The notes under the pieces were generated by a model that worked only from the letters and a program-made list of their open reading frames with translations, was not told where the DNA came from and made no database searches. A program made the position numbers and the translations under genes. From Parasphingorhabdus cellanae (lineage in GTDB: Bacteria > Pseudomonadota > Alphaproteobacteria > Sphingomonadales > Sphingomonadaceae), in assembly GCF_017498565.1 (NCBI RefSeq), contig NZ_CP071794.1:1550001-1614000 (forward strand): 64,000 nt of DNA. The letters run 5' to 3'. Below are positions 14,329-23,814 of the stretch, piece by piece. Numbering within the stretch: the stretch's first letter is position 1; each line of letters begins with the position of its first letter.

Positions 14329-17300
14329 TCAATGAAAATCACGCGACCTAGGTAAGATACGGACATTACGAGGATGGCCTCGATTGGCTGGAAACTCTGT
14401 CTGAATATCTTCGGATTTGATATCCTGTTTAGCCGTAGCAATTTTATCGAGACTATCGGTGCAATCTTCCACATGGCTGGCGATGATGTGGATCACGCCT
14501 TCTTTGCTTTTCTGCACTTCCCCGCGTACCTTCATCAAGCGCGCGGACATGATTGGGCGGCGATAGCGTTCGAACAGCCGTGCCCAGATGAGGATATTGG
14601 CAACACCCGTTTCATCTTCCAGCGTCACAAAGATCGCATTGCCTTTGCCCGGCCGCTGGCGGATCAATATTATCCCGGCCACGTCTGCAAATGATCCGTT
14701 TTTGGCATGGTCAACATCAGCGCAGCGCAGCACTTTCTGCCGGTCAAACGCACCCCGCAGAAATTCCATCGGATGGCCTTTCAGTGATAACCGGGTGGTC
14801 TGGTAATCCGTAATCACATGCTCGCGCTTGGTCATACCGGGAAGCTGTGCATCGTCCTCCACAGCCAGCTCCCTTGCATCAGCCGCAGCGAATAATGGCA
14901 ACGTCCCGTTTGGCGCGCGGCGCACCTCCCATAACGCCTGTCTGCGATCCAATCCGATGGACCGGCACGCATCCGCATCGGCGAGCAATTGCATGGCGCG
15001 CTGGGGCAATTTCGCTTCATGAGCCAACGCTTCAATCGATGCAAAGGGCCGGCAAGCGATCATCCGCTCGGCCCAGGTCTCGCGGAAACCATCAATTTGC
15101 CGCAAACCCAGACGCAGAGCCAAGTCTCCTCTCCCCTTCAGGGGAGACGCCGGGAGAGGGGAATTCAAAGACCGCGCCATCGTCGATGCCCCCCTCTCCC
15201 CAACCCTCTCCCCTGAAGGGGAGAAGGGGTCTGATGCTTCCAAGATATTATCCCACTGGCTGTGATTAATATCGATGCTGCGCACCTCGACATCATGTTC
15301 GCATGCATCGCGGATGATTTGTGCTGGCGCATAAAATCCCATCGGCTGTGAATTGAGCAAGGCGGCTGCGAAAACAGCGGGATGGTGGCATTTGATCCAC
15401 GAGGATATGTAAACCAATATGGCAAAGGACTGGGCATGACTCTCCGGAAAGCCATAGCTGCCAAAACCCTGTATCTGCTTATAGCATCGCTCGGCAAATT
15501 CGCGTTCATAGCCGCGTGCGGCCATGCCATCGATCATCTTTGCCTGAAAATGGTGAATGGTACCGACATTGCGAAATGTCGCCATTGCGCGGCGCAGTTT
15601 ATTGGCATCGGTGGGCGAAAAATCGGCCGCGACAATAGCCAGTTTCATCGCCTGTTCCTGAAATAGTGGCACACCAAAGGTCCGCCCCAATACGCCTCTC
15701 AGTTCGTCGGGATCATGCGGCGGGGCGGGTGACGGATATTCGGTTTTCTCGACACCGGAACGGCGGCGCAAATAGGGGTGAACCATGTCTCCTTCAATCG
15801 GGCCGGGACGGACAATCGCGACCTGAATGACCAGATCATAAAATTCACGCGGGCGCAGGCGCGGCAACATGTTCATCTGCGCGCGGCTTTCGACCTGAAA
15901 CACGCCGACACTATCGCCTTCGCATAGCATGTCATAAGTGACCGGGTCTTCTGCTGGAACGGTTGCGAGCTCATAATTACCCAGACCATATGTCCGCATC
16001 ATATCGAAACTTTTACGGATGCAGGTGAGCATGCCAAGCGCCAGGACATCCACCTTCATCAGCCCGAGTGCATCAATATCATTCTTGTCCCATTCGATGA
16101 AGGTGCGGCCGTCCATCGCGGCATTATGGATCGGCACGGTTTCATCGAGCCGGTCCTGCGTCAACACAAAGCCGCCGACATGTTGGGAAAGATGCCGGGG
16201 AAATTCCAGTATCTGTTGCACGAGAGCGCCGAGGCGCGCGATTTCCGCATTATCCGGATCCAGCCCGGTTTCCCCGAAACGCTTGTCGGGGTCCTTGGTC
16301 GACCAGCTGCCCCAAACGGTGCTCGACAAGCGGCTGGTAATATCTTCCGACAGGCCCAGCGCCTTGCCCACTTCGCGGATGGCGCTGCGTGATCGATAAT
16401 GAACGACTGTTGCCGCAATGGCGGCGCGGCTGCGGCCATAGCGGTCATAGACATATTGGATGATTTCCTCTCGGCGCTCATGCTCGAAATCAACATCGAT
16501 ATCGGGCGGTTCCTTGCGCTCTTGGGAAATGAAACGGGAAAAAAGCAGGTCATGCTTCATCGGGTCAACCGCTGTAATGTCGAGCAGATAGCAAACCACG
16601 CTATTGGCGGCACTGCCGCGGCCTTGGCAGAGGATATCGTTGGAGCGTGCATAGCGGACAATATCATGGACCGTCAGAAAATAAGGCGCATATTCAAGCT
16701 TGCCGATCAGCTCTAATTCTTCGTTCAGCTTGCCAGACAATTTACTTGGAACACCGCCCGGGTAAGCCTTTGCTGCCGCCTCCCGGGCAAGATGTTCCAG
16801 CCATCCTTGCGGTGTCCATCCTTCCGGTACCGGCTCGTCGGGATAATGATAGCTCAGCTCATCGAGCGAAAAATGGATGCCGGACAGAAAGTGCTGGGTT
16901 TCCTCTATCGCTTGCGGGCAATCGGCAAATAGCCGCCCCATTTCCTGCGGTGGTTTCAAATGGGCTTCGGCATTTTTGGCGAGCAAGCGTCCCGCTTCGC
17001 CGATCGTCGTTTTTTCGGATATGCATGTCAGTATATCGCTCAACGGGCGCTGCTCTGCCGTCGCAAACAAGGGCGCATTGGTGGCCAGTAAAGGCAAGTC
17101 CAGCCGCGCCGCCTCTTTTTGCAGTTTTGCAAGATAGCGGCGATCCGCGCCATCGCGCGGCATCGTCACGCCGGCCCATAACCGGTCATGCGCGACGTCA
17201 ATCAGAGGCTGCAAAAGCTTCAGCTCATCTTCACCAGCCATGGCGATAAATTGCAGATCCTCATGAAAGTCCAAGAGATCGCTAAGCATAAGATGGCAAG

Positions 17301-17649
17301 CGCCTTTCTCCGTGCGCAAGTTGCCGGTAGAAAGCAGCCGCGTCAGCCGCCCCCAACCTTTGCGGTTGACTGGATACGCAATGATATCCGGCGTCTCATC
17401 CACAAAACACAAGCGCGCACCAACGATCAGGTGAAAGGGTGGCAGCTCCACGCCTTCTTCAGCCGCATCCTCCCGCACCTGACGCAGCGCCACATGCGCG
17501 CGCACCACGCCAGCCACGCTGTTTCTGTCGGCAATGCCAAGCCCGCTCATCCCCAAGTTCATGGCGTGCAGCACCATATCCGCCGGCGAAGAGGCTCCGC
17601 GCAAAAAGCTGTAATGTGTCGCAGCAACCAGTTCGGCAAAGTCGGTCAT
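14329..17649 (-). CDS. dnaE2: Error-prone DNA polymerase DnaE2 with in-frame repeat insertion
   Basis: A C-family polymerase of 1106 aa used with ImuA and ImuB for translesion synthesis. The PHP domain is at the N-terminus (ATHYSFLRGASSPADMV). The polymerase core has PPDIDVDFEHERREEI with the catalytic aspartates near residue 395, and ESHAQSFAILVYISSWIKCH and an OB fold follow (GIILIRQRPGKGNAIFVTLE). About residues 806-842 are an insertion encoded by a palindromic repeat (15124-15232), with peptide pieces SPSGERVGERG and SPLKGRGD. The reading frame stays open across it. The ATG overlaps the imuB stop by four bases (ATGA), so the two are coupled. SOS control through the imuA promoter is expected. 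Confidence 0.95.
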   Translation of the reverse strand: MTDFAELVAATHYSFLRGASSPADMVLHAMNLGMSGLGIADRNSVAGVVRAHVALRQVREDAAEEGVELPPFHLIVGARLCFVDETPDIIAYPVNRKGWGRLTRLLSTGNLRTEKGACHLMLSDLLDFHEDLQFIAMAGEDELKLLQPLIDVAHDRLWAGVTMPRDGADRRYLAKLQKEAARLDLPLLATNAPLFATAEQRPLSDILTCISEKTTIGEAGRLLAKNAEAHLKPPQEMGRLFADCPQAIEETQHFLSGIHFSLDELSYHYPDEPVPEGWTPQGWLEHLAREAAAKAYPGGVPSKLSGKLNEELELIGKLEYAPYFLTVHDIVRYARSNDILCQGRGSAANSVVCYLLDITAVDPMKHDLLFSRFISQERKEPPDIDVDFEHERREEIIQYVYDRYGRSRAAIAATVVHYRSRSAIREVGKALGLSEDITSRLSSTVWGSWSTKDPDKRFGETGLDPDNAEIARLGALVQQILEFPRHLSQHVGGFVLTQDRLDETVPIHNAAMDGRTFIEWDKNDIDALGLMKVDVLALGMLTCIRKSFDMMRTYGLGNYELATVPAEDPVTYDMLCEGDSVGVFQVESRAQMNMLPRLRPREFYDLVIQVAIVRPGPIEGDMVHPYLRRRSGVEKTEYPSPAPPHDPDELRGVLGRTFGVPLFQEQAMKLAIVAADFSPTDANKLRRAMATFRNVGTIHHFQAKMIDGMAARGYEREFAERCYKQIQGFGSYGFPESHAQSFAILVYISSWIKCHHPAVFAAALLNSQPMGFYAPAQIIRDACEHDVEVRSIDINHSQWDNILEASDPFSPSGERVGERGASTMARSLNSPLPASPLKGRGDLALRLGLRQIDGFRETWAERMIACRPFASIEALAHEAKLPQRAMQLLADADACRSIGLDRRQALWEVRRAPNGTLPLFAAADARELAVEDDAQLPGMTKREHVITDYQTTRLSLKGHPMEFLRGAFDRQKVLRCADVDHAKNGSFADVAGIILIRQRPGKGNAIFVTLEDETGVANILIWARLFERYRRPIMSARLMKVRGEVQKSKEGVIHIIASHVEDCTDSLDKIATAKQDIKSEDIQTEFPANRGHPRNVRILPRSRDFH
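15124..15232. repeat. Paired palindromic repeat inserted within dnaE2
   Basis: Two inverted copies of a CT-rich unit, each holding its own small palindrome (ctccccttcaggggag and its inverse), lie at about 15124-15161 and 15189-15232. Together they form one long interrupted inverted repeat. The unit has the look of dispersed REP/BIME-like elements known from many bacterial genomes and is translated here in frame. Seen once in this window, so dispersal is not shown. Confidence 0.8.
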
Positions 17650-19202
17650 GCGAAGCTACCGTGAATATACCAGTCAGGCTGGGCTTTTTCTGTTCCGTAG
17701 AGTCCGTAACGAAATAGCCAGTAACGCCGTCCTTCGCTATCCTCGACGCGGTAATAATCACGGGTCAGACCCGCCTTGCCCGGCAAATGCCCTTGCCGCT
17801 TGCGCCACCATGTCGACGCGATGCGCTCCGGCCCTTCGGCGCGCGTGACATCATGGGTAACGCGTTTCCATATGAAGCGGCGCGGCGGGCCATCCGGCAC
17901 TTCGGCCATCACCTTGATATGTTGCGGCGGGTCAAACAGGAACAGGGGCCGGGTGGGCGGCGCGCCTGATTCAGGCTGATCCCAGATAAAAGCGTCTTTG
18001 TAATCGAGCGCAGCGCGAGCGTGCAGGCCATGTTCGGGAATATAGCTATTGGCTGGCTCAAAACGCTGCACATCTTGCCGCCCCAGCCGAATGCTGAGTT
18101 GACTGAGCAAAGCGGCTTCATCCGATGCCGCATCGCGCCCGCCATCCATGTCGGTTTGCACCGCGTCCAAGGATTCTGCAGCGGCAATGGACAAGCGCAC
18201 CAGATCATAACCAAAACCGGGATCAAGCGGATCGTTCAGCGTATCGACCCGTTCATTCAGCAAACGCCGAAACAGCTTGTCGTCACGGGTCGGTGCGCCC
18301 GTTTCAATCGCCAGCTCAGCCACGTGGCCATCACAGCGGAAGAGTTGCATCCGTATTTTGCGGGCGCCCTGCTTTCTGTCTTCCAGCATCTGCGCAGCCT
18401 CGATGAACAGCTCATGCAGGCATAGCAAGGCGCTATCAATATGCCCCATCGGTTCCGCAAAGCGTCGTTCCGTGATGATAGCAGCGCTTTTACGCTTCGG
18501 ATTGACGGGGCGATCCTCCTGTCCCAGCAAACGCTCCAGCTTCAATACCAGCTCTGCTCCAAAACGGGCCGCCAATGGTGCGCGCGGACGTTCTGCCAAA
18601 TCTCCGATATGATAAAGCCCGGCGCGCTCCAGCGATCTGTGCGTTTTGTCATTCATATCCAGCGCCGCCACCGGTAGCTGCGCCTGCGCGCCTTCCTTCA
18701 GGCCAAAGCGGGCGAGCGCCAGCGCGGCATCCACCGTCCCGGCCAAAGCCCAGTGGAAAGACAGACCGGCGCCATCAAAGCGGTCTTCGATATCCTGCAC
18801 CAATATTTGCTCATCACCGAACAAATGCACGCAGCCTGATATATCAAGAACCAATGACTGCGGCAGATGCAGCGCGATCACCGGCGTATAGCGCTCACAA
18901 GCTTCGGCAAGCCTAGCCAGCAATCGGGTATCGGCATCCCTGTCATGATCGAATATGAGTAGCTCTGGCACGCGCGCACGCGCATCTGCCAGGGGCATAG
19001 CGATATGCAGCCCCTGCGCCTGTGCCTGTCGGTCAAGCGCTGCTAAAACAAGCGCACCGCGGCTTTTTTCCACAAGCGCAAAAGGCCGCGGATCCTTGGT
19101 ATCAAGCGCGCCTGCGCTGCTCCTGATAATCCGTTCCGAAGACAGAAACGGCAGGAACAACGCCAATATCCGGCGCGTATTCCTTGAATATTCTACTGTC
19201 AC
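17646..19202 (-). CDS. imuB: Y-family polymerase-like protein ImuB
   Basis: A 518-aa inactive Y-family homologue that bridges DnaE2 and the beta clamp. The N-terminal palm begins RRILALFLPFLSSERIIR, where active Y polymerases have an aspartate-containing motif. The usual second acidic pair is reduced to SLVLDISG. The catalytic triad therefore looks absent, as is usual for ImuB. A finger/little-finger region follows and then a C-terminal extension ending near YGTEKAQPDWYIHG. Translation begins at a GTG (19202) inside the imuA gene, a 101-base overlap, and ends in an ATGA overlap with dnaE2. Confidence 0.92.
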   Translation of the reverse strand: MTVEYSRNTRRILALFLPFLSSERIIRSSAGALDTKDPRPFALVEKSRGALVLAALDRQAQAQGLHIAMPLADARARVPELLIFDHDRDADTRLLARLAEACERYTPVIALHLPQSLVLDISGCVHLFGDEQILVQDIEDRFDGAGLSFHWALAGTVDAALALARFGLKEGAQAQLPVAALDMNDKTHRSLERAGLYHIGDLAERPRAPLAARFGAELVLKLERLLGQEDRPVNPKRKSAAIITERRFAEPMGHIDSALLCLHELFIEAAQMLEDRKQGARKIRMQLFRCDGHVAELAIETGAPTRDDKLFRRLLNERVDTLNDPLDPGFGYDLVRLSIAAAESLDAVQTDMDGGRDAASDEAALLSQLSIRLGRQDVQRFEPANSYIPEHGLHARAALDYKDAFIWDQPESGAPPTRPLFLFDPPQHIKVMAEVPDGPPRRFIWKRVTHDVTRAEGPERIASTWWRKRQGHLPGKAGLTRDYYRVEDSEGRRYWLFRYGLYGTEKAQPDWYIHGSFA

Positions 19203-19920
19203 GATTCCATTCCAATCGGCTTGAAAGCCCCTCTATCCCGCGCCTGTGGCGCAGCAATTTCACATCAAAAACAGGATGACCGGGGGCGTTCGCTTCCAAA
19301 GGCCGGGATGGCGCAGATGATATTTGCCAACGACTATAGGCAGCGGTTGAAAGCGAAGAGAGTTGATCACGCAACAGGAAAACGGTCACACCGCTTTCCC
19401 GCGCAAAAAGAGACAAACGGCGGGTTGCCGTCAAATCCAGACCACGGGGGTTTTTTCCGGATAGCGTCAGTATCACCGCAGAAACGGCGTAAGAACGCAC
19501 GGCATCTGCCGCCGTTTTTAGCGCAGGGATTATACTCTCTGCCTGCGCATATATTATCTGGTCAGGGTCAATGCCTAGCTCAACCAGGCCCGGCGGATAG
19601 AGCAGATTTCTGCACCGTTGAGACTGTTTTTCATCAACCCACAATATCGGGCTGTTTGCCATTTTCCCCGATAATCTGCAGCGTTCTGCAACTAGCGCGC
19701 AAAATGCCGATGCACAGGGCATGTCCGCTTTCAAAGCGGCTTGTACTTCATGCAAAGCGGCTCTCGGCAATGCATGCCGTAGCGCATGATCAAAACGCTG
19801 GGCACCCAGCAGGATAGTATCCTCCTTTTTGATATTATCACCCAAGCAAGATGCAGAGGACAGCGACAGGGCAGCCGCTCCATTCAGACTTACTGGACGT
19901 AGAGAATCACTTTTGTTCAT
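19102..19920 (-). CDS. imuA: ImuA-like mutasome protein
   Basis: A 272-aa protein heading the imuA-imuB-dnaE2 cassette. It resembles the RecA/SulA-like ImuA family: ALPRAALHEVQAALKAD near residue 50, GKMANSPILWVDEKQS, LGIDPDQIIYAQAES and AVILTLSG. It is thought to help assemble ImuB and DnaE2 at stalled forks. The ATG at 19920 lies inside a LexA box (19915-19929), so translation starts at or very near the operator. Cassette order and identity are secure; residue-level function of ImuA remains poorly known. Confidence 0.88.
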   Translation of the reverse strand: MNKSDSLRPVSLNGAAALSLSSASCLGDNIKKEDTILLGAQRFDHALRHALPRAALHEVQAALKADMPCASAFCALVAERCRLSGKMANSPILWVDEKQSQRCRNLLYPPGLVELGIDPDQIIYAQAESIIPALKTAADAVRSYAVSAVILTLSGKNPRGLDLTATRRLSLFARESGVTVFLLRDQLSSLSTAAYSRWQISSAPSRPLEANAPGHPVFDVKLLRHRRGIEGLSSRLEWNRDSRIFKEYAPDIGVVPAVSVFGTDYQEQRRRA

Positions 19921-19929
19921 GTTTTGTTC
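19915..19929. promoter_or_regulatory. LexA (SOS) box overlapping the imuA start codon
   Basis: Plus-strand GTTC (19915-19918), 7 bases, GTTC (19926-19929), the alphaproteobacterial SOS box GTTC-N7-GTTC. It overlaps the imuA start codon (19918-19920). A TATAGA-like -10 lies at its outer edge, so LexA binding would block the promoter directly. Confidence 0.85.
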
Positions 19930-20083
19930 TATACTCTATGACTCCGCGCTGCTGTCAAGCGTCAAGGTCGTAACCCATTGTAACGGAAAGTTTTGACTGA
20001 CCTTATTCCACATGGCGGCGTAGCAAATAGCCCCGCAGTCTTTTTCATGCTAACCCCTCCAAAAGGACGAGGGGACACATATC

Positions 20084-20542
20084 ATGAACTGGGAACTCAT
20101 ATTCACAATCGCCAATAACTGGGCATTGGTAATGTGGCTGATATTGGCCTTTGCACCCCGGCGCGAAATCGTGATGAAAGGCATCTTCTATGGCGGAATT
20201 GCCGTGCTGTCGCTTACCTATGCTGTGATCATCATACCACTGATGACTGGCATGATCGGTGGCGGCAGTGGAGGTAGTCCGGACTTTACCACTCTGGCCG
20301 GAGTGCAAACCCTGCTTGCCAGTGACGGCGGGGCAACCATAGGCTGGATCCACTATCTTGCCTTTGATCTGTTTGTCGGCCTATGGGTCGCCCGCAATGC
20401 GGATCAATACGGATTTGCACGCTGGATTCAGGTTCCCATATTATTTTTCGTGTTAATGCTGGGGCCATTGGGTCTAGTACTCTATCTACTGCTGCGCTTC
20501 ACGCGTCATAATAGAGTTGCGGATGCCGTAGTACCTCAATAA
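20084..20542 (+). CDS. ABA4-like membrane protein
   Basis: A 152-aa protein with four hydrophobic segments (about 5-25, 33-55, 85-105, 115-140). The central motif WIHYLAFDLFVGLWVARNA is characteristic of the ABA4-like family (DUF4281), related to the plant neoxanthin-synthesis protein ABA4. LGPLGLVLYLLLR near the end is also typical. In bacteria the role is unestablished; a link to carotenoids is only suggested by the plant relative and no carotenoid gene lies nearby. The ATG at 20084 is preceded by a gagggg site. Confidence 0.85.
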   Translation: MNWELIFTIANNWALVMWLILAFAPRREIVMKGIFYGGIAVLSLTYAVIIIPLMTGMIGGGSGGSPDFTTLAGVQTLLASDGGATIGWIHYLAFDLFVGLWVARNADQYGFARWIQVPILFFVLMLGPLGLVLYLLLRFTRHNRVADAVVPQ

Positions 20543-20613
20543 GACACTGAGTTGAATTAAAGAGTAGTAGTTCCAATCTTGAAGAGAGATAAGGAATTGA
20601 TAAAGGGCGTATA

Positions 20614-21534
20614 ATGGCAGATCCGTATCAGGCATTGGGCGTGGCAAAAGGCGCCAGCGAAAAGGACATTAAAAGTGCCTATCGCAAGCTTGCCAAAGAG
20701 CTGCATCCCGATCGCAACAAGGATAATCCCAAGGCGACGGAACGATTTTCCGACGTCACTAAGGCTTATGACCTTCTGCTCGACAAAGATAAGCGCGCGC
20801 AATTTGATCGCGGCGAAATTGATGCAGACGGCAATCCGGCCGGATATGGCTTTGGCGGCGGGCAAAGCGGCGGTTATTCGCGCGGGGCGGGCGGCCAGCA
20901 ATTTGATTTTGGTAATAGCGGCTCCGATTTTGGTGATATTTTTGATGGCCTATTTGGCGGCGGTGGCCGCAGTTCCAGTCCCTTTGGTTCGCGCCAACAA
21001 AGTGCTCCACCGCCAAAGGGCGCAAATGTTTCCTATCGCCTGAAAGTCGAGTTTATCGCAGCGGCGATGCTGGAAAAACAGCGGATAACCCTTGAAGATG
21101 GCAAGACCATCGACCTTAGCCTGCCCAAAGGCGTAGAAGAAGGCACGCAAATGCGGCTGGGCGGCAAGGGGCGGCAAGGCCCCGGCGGCAATGGTGATGC
21201 AATTGTCACCATTCACATCAACGGCCACCCCTTTTACGAGCGCGATGGCGATAATGTGACACTGGAGCTGCCGATCAGCCTGAAAGAAGCCGTCGAAGGC
21301 GCGAAGATCAAGGTGCCGACCGTAGATGGGCCAGTAATGCTTTCGATTCCCGCTGGCTCTGACTCCGGCAAGACGTTGCGCCTGAAAAACAGAGGCTTTC
21401 ACAAGAAAACCAGCGGGCGCGGCGATCAACTCGTGACATTGATGATCACATTGCCAGACGACGACGCAAAGCTGACAGAATTTGTCAAAGACTGGGACAA
21501 TGACGAAAATCCACGCGCTGATATGGGTGTGTGA
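20614..21534 (+). CDS. DnaJ C-terminal-domain co-chaperone (CbpA-like)
   Basis: A 306-aa J-protein. The J domain (residues 1-68) carries the HPD motif in ELHPDRNKDNP. A Gly/Phe-rich linker follows (about 75-125), then the two C-terminal substrate-binding beta domains (about 130-295) with SLPKGVEEGTQMRLGGKG and IPAGSDSGKTLRLKNRG. There is no Cys-rich zinc-finger domain, so it is class B (CbpA-like) and not DnaJ itself. It stimulates DnaK ATPase and delivers unfolded clients. It precedes a YihY/BrkB gene by 18 bases and is likely co-transcribed with it. Confidence 0.92.
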   Translation: MADPYQALGVAKGASEKDIKSAYRKLAKELHPDRNKDNPKATERFSDVTKAYDLLLDKDKRAQFDRGEIDADGNPAGYGFGGGQSGGYSRGAGGQQFDFGNSGSDFGDIFDGLFGGGGRSSSPFGSRQQSAPPPKGANVSYRLKVEFIAAAMLEKQRITLEDGKTIDLSLPKGVEEGTQMRLGGKGRQGPGGNGDAIVTIHINGHPFYERDGDNVTLELPISLKEAVEGAKIKVPTVDGPVMLSIPAGSDSGKTLRLKNRGFHKKTSGRGDQLVTLMITLPDDDAKLTEFVKDWDNDENPRADMGV

Positions 21535-21552
21535 TTTTGACTGAACGGCTTC

Positions 21553-22497
21553 ATGTCTGACTCGTCGCCTCTCTCACCCGAAGCGCGGCGTGAAGAACCG
21601 TCACGGCCTGGGAAAAAAAGCGAGCAAGCGGCCAAATCATTGGCGGAAGGTCATTTACCGCGCCAGATTGTTTCGGTCATCGAACGCACAGCGGTAGGCG
21701 TCTATACAGATGGCTTCACCTTTGCCGGAAATTTTGCCTATCTTGCCCTTTTGGCGGTCTTTTCCTTTTTCATCGTCGCAGCAGCTATTGCGGGTACTAT
21801 TGGCCAGACCGCCATCGGCACAGATTTCGTCGAAGCGTTTTTGCGCACCGTTCCGCCGTCGGTTGCTGGTGCTTTGCGTGTTCCGATAAGCGACGCAATG
21901 GGCGCACGAACCGGACCTTTGCTTTGGTTCAGTGCCGCCGTTGGTTTGTGGACCACCGCTAGCTTGATCGAAACCATTCGCGAAATCCTCCACCGCGCTT
22001 ATGGTGTAACTGCCCAGCGCGCTTTTTGGGAATATCGTCTAACCTCGATCGGACTGATCATCCTGTCCGTATTTTTCGCGATGCTTGCGCTGAGCGCCCA
22101 GTTCATATTGGCAGGAATCAGCGAATTCTTAGGCGATTTCTTTCCAAATTTGGAAGAAAGTACTACTTGGTTTTCGCTCTCCAATGCTCTGCCCTTCTTG
22201 ATCCTATTCATCACTTTGTACCTGTTGTTCCGGTTGCTCACGCCGCGACAATATCGTCCAGGAGCCTATCCCAAATGGCCCGGCGCCGTATTCATCAGCG
22301 GCTGGTGGCTGCTGATTACCGGCTTGCTGCCACTCTTCCTGAAATATGCCGCCAATTACCAATTGACCTATGGCAGTCTCGCTGGCGTCATGATCACGCT
22401 GATCTTTTTCTATTTAATTGGTCTCGGCATGGTTATCGGATCAGAACTGAATGCCGCGCTGGCCGATCGGCCGCAACCTAGAGAACCGGACTCATAA
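21553..22497 (+). CDS. YihY/BrkB family inner-membrane protein
   Basis: A 314-aa membrane protein with about six hydrophobic segments after a polar N-terminal 45 residues. YLALLAVFSFFIVAAA starts the first span, LLWFSAAVGLWTTASLIETI contains the family-typical centre, and GSLAGVMITLIFFYLIGLGM precedes the last span with the GSELNA ending. YihY/BrkB proteins are widespread and often misnamed ribonuclease BN; transport or envelope roles are suspected. The start follows the dnaJ-like stop by 18 bases. Confidence 0.88.
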   Translation: MSDSSPLSPEARREEPSRPGKKSEQAAKSLAEGHLPRQIVSVIERTAVGVYTDGFTFAGNFAYLALLAVFSFFIVAAAIAGTIGQTAIGTDFVEAFLRTVPPSVAGALRVPISDAMGARTGPLLWFSAAVGLWTTASLIETIREILHRAYGVTAQRAFWEYRLTSIGLIILSVFFAMLALSAQFILAGISEFLGDFFPNLEESTTWFSLSNALPFLILFITLYLLFRLLTPRQYRPGAYPKWPGAVFISGWWLLITGLLPLFLKYAANYQLTYGSLAGVMITLIFFYLIGLGMVIGSELNAALADRPQPREPDS

Positions 22498-22576
22498 ACA
22501 TGTGGTGATGATTTTCTGGAATCTCAGCGGCATGGGCGCTATTGATGAATAAATTTACATCTGAAAAGGATAGGCA

Positions 22577-23380
22577 ATGAATGAACTGATGAAAGGCAAA
22601 CGCGGCCTAATCATGGGGTTGGCGAATAATAAGTCGCTTGCCTGGGGCATTGCAAAGCAGCTTTCTGAGGCCGGAGCAGAACTGGCGATCAGCTATCAGG
22701 GTGAGGTTATGGCCAAACGCGTCAAACCGCTGGCAGCAGAACTCGGCTGCGATTTCCTTTTGGATTGCGATGTTTCCGATATGGAACAGCTAGACAAAAC
22801 CTTTGCCGAATTGGCCGAAAAATGGCCCAAAATTGACTTTATCGTGCACGCAATCGGTTTCACCAACAAAGAAGCCCTGCGCGGAAAATATTTTGACGTG
22901 ACACTCGATGATTTTCTGATGACGATGAATATCAGCGTCTATAGCTTCACCGCTGTCGCGAAACGCGCGGCAGCGATGATGAACCCGGGCGGGTCGATGC
23001 TGACCCTTTCTTATTATGGCGCAGAAAAGGTCATCCCGCATTACAATGTTATGGGCGTTGCCAAGGCTGCGCTGGAAACTTCGGTCAAATATCTCGCCAA
23101 TGATGTCGGTCCCGACGGCATCCGGGTCAACGCGATTTCCGCCGGTCCGATCAAGACGCTAGCAGCGTCGGGTATCGGAGATTTCCGCTACATTTTGAAA
23201 TGGAATGAATATAATGCGCCGCTGCGCCGCAACGTAACCATTGACGACGTTGGGTCTTCCGCGCTCTATTTTCTATCTGATTTGTCCTCCGGCGTCTCGG
23301 GTGAGACGCATCATGTGGACGCAGGCTATCATACGATTGGTATGAAACAGGAAGATGCGCCTGATATCGCATTGGATTGA
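22577..23380 (+). CDS. fabI: Enoyl-[acyl-carrier-protein] reductase (NADH) FabI
   Basis: A 267-aa SDR-type reductase catalysing the last step of each fatty-acid elongation round. The FabI nucleotide motif is GLANNKSLAWGIA (residues 14-26). HAIGF is present, and the catalytic Y-x6-K is YNVMGVAK following SYYGAEK. The substrate-loop region RVNAISAGPIKTLAASGI is typical. An aaagga site precedes the ATG. A single FabI of this type would be a classical triclosan-sensitive target, which is family knowledge. Followed closely by a small secreted-protein gene and aroC. Confidence 0.95.
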   Translation: MNELMKGKRGLIMGLANNKSLAWGIAKQLSEAGAELAISYQGEVMAKRVKPLAAELGCDFLLDCDVSDMEQLDKTFAELAEKWPKIDFIVHAIGFTNKEALRGKYFDVTLDDFLMTMNISVYSFTAVAKRAAAMMNPGGSMLTLSYYGAEKVIPHYNVMGVAKAALETSVKYLANDVGPDGIRVNAISAGPIKTLAASGIGDFRYILKWNEYNAPLRRNVTIDDVGSSALYFLSDLSSGVSGETHHVDAGYHTIGMKQEDAPDIALD

Positions 23381-23385
23381 TCGTC

Positions 23386-23814
23386 ATGAGGGTTTGGCTC
23401 GGCTTATTTACAGCGGCATCGCTTTTGGCGGGCACGGGTGCGAATGCATTAGGCTCTACTGATGCCAAAGGCAATCAAGGTGAGACTTTTGAACTTTGCG
23501 GACTTACTGCCAAGAATATCGTCGCCTTGCGAAAAATTGCCGAGACCAGTCCTGGCATACTGAAACTCAGTGACTTTGATGTTTATGCACATTTTATGAC
23601 GGAAGACAGCGGGGTCCTGGTCTTTGCGACAAAGGTAAACAGCGCCTATCCCAGCGTTGCCTGTCGCTATTATACCGATCTCGAAGCAAAGCCTGAAAAT
23701 TTGGTGGTGGACGTTCGCTGCGAAACCAGTCAGGAAAAATGCGATAGGTTTTATCGGATGATAGAAGGGACGAGCCTCACTAGAGGTCCGAATAATAGCG
23801 AAAGCAATCCATGA
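23386..23814 (+). CDS. Predicted secreted protein of unknown function
   Basis: A 142-aa protein with a signal peptide (residues 1-22, cleavage near GANA). The mature part carries four cysteines (LCGL, ACRYY, RCET, KCDRF), enough for two disulfides in the periplasm. I start it at ATG 23386, six bases after the fabI stop. The last codons overlap aroC by four bases, so it is embedded in a fabI-aroC transcript. I do not recognise the family. Position alone does not suggest a role in lipid or aromatic amino-acid synthesis. Confidence 0.7.
   Translation: MRVWLGLFTAASLLAGTGANALGSTDAKGNQGETFELCGLTAKNIVALRKIAETSPGILKLSDFDVYAHFMTEDSGVLVFATKVNSAYPSVACRYYTDLEAKPENLVVDVRCETSQEKCDRFYRMIEGTSLTRGPNNSESNP

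Noticed and set aside
19221..19817. 198-codon open frame on the plus strand
   Set aside because: Antisense to imuA, whose cassette position and LexA box are clear.
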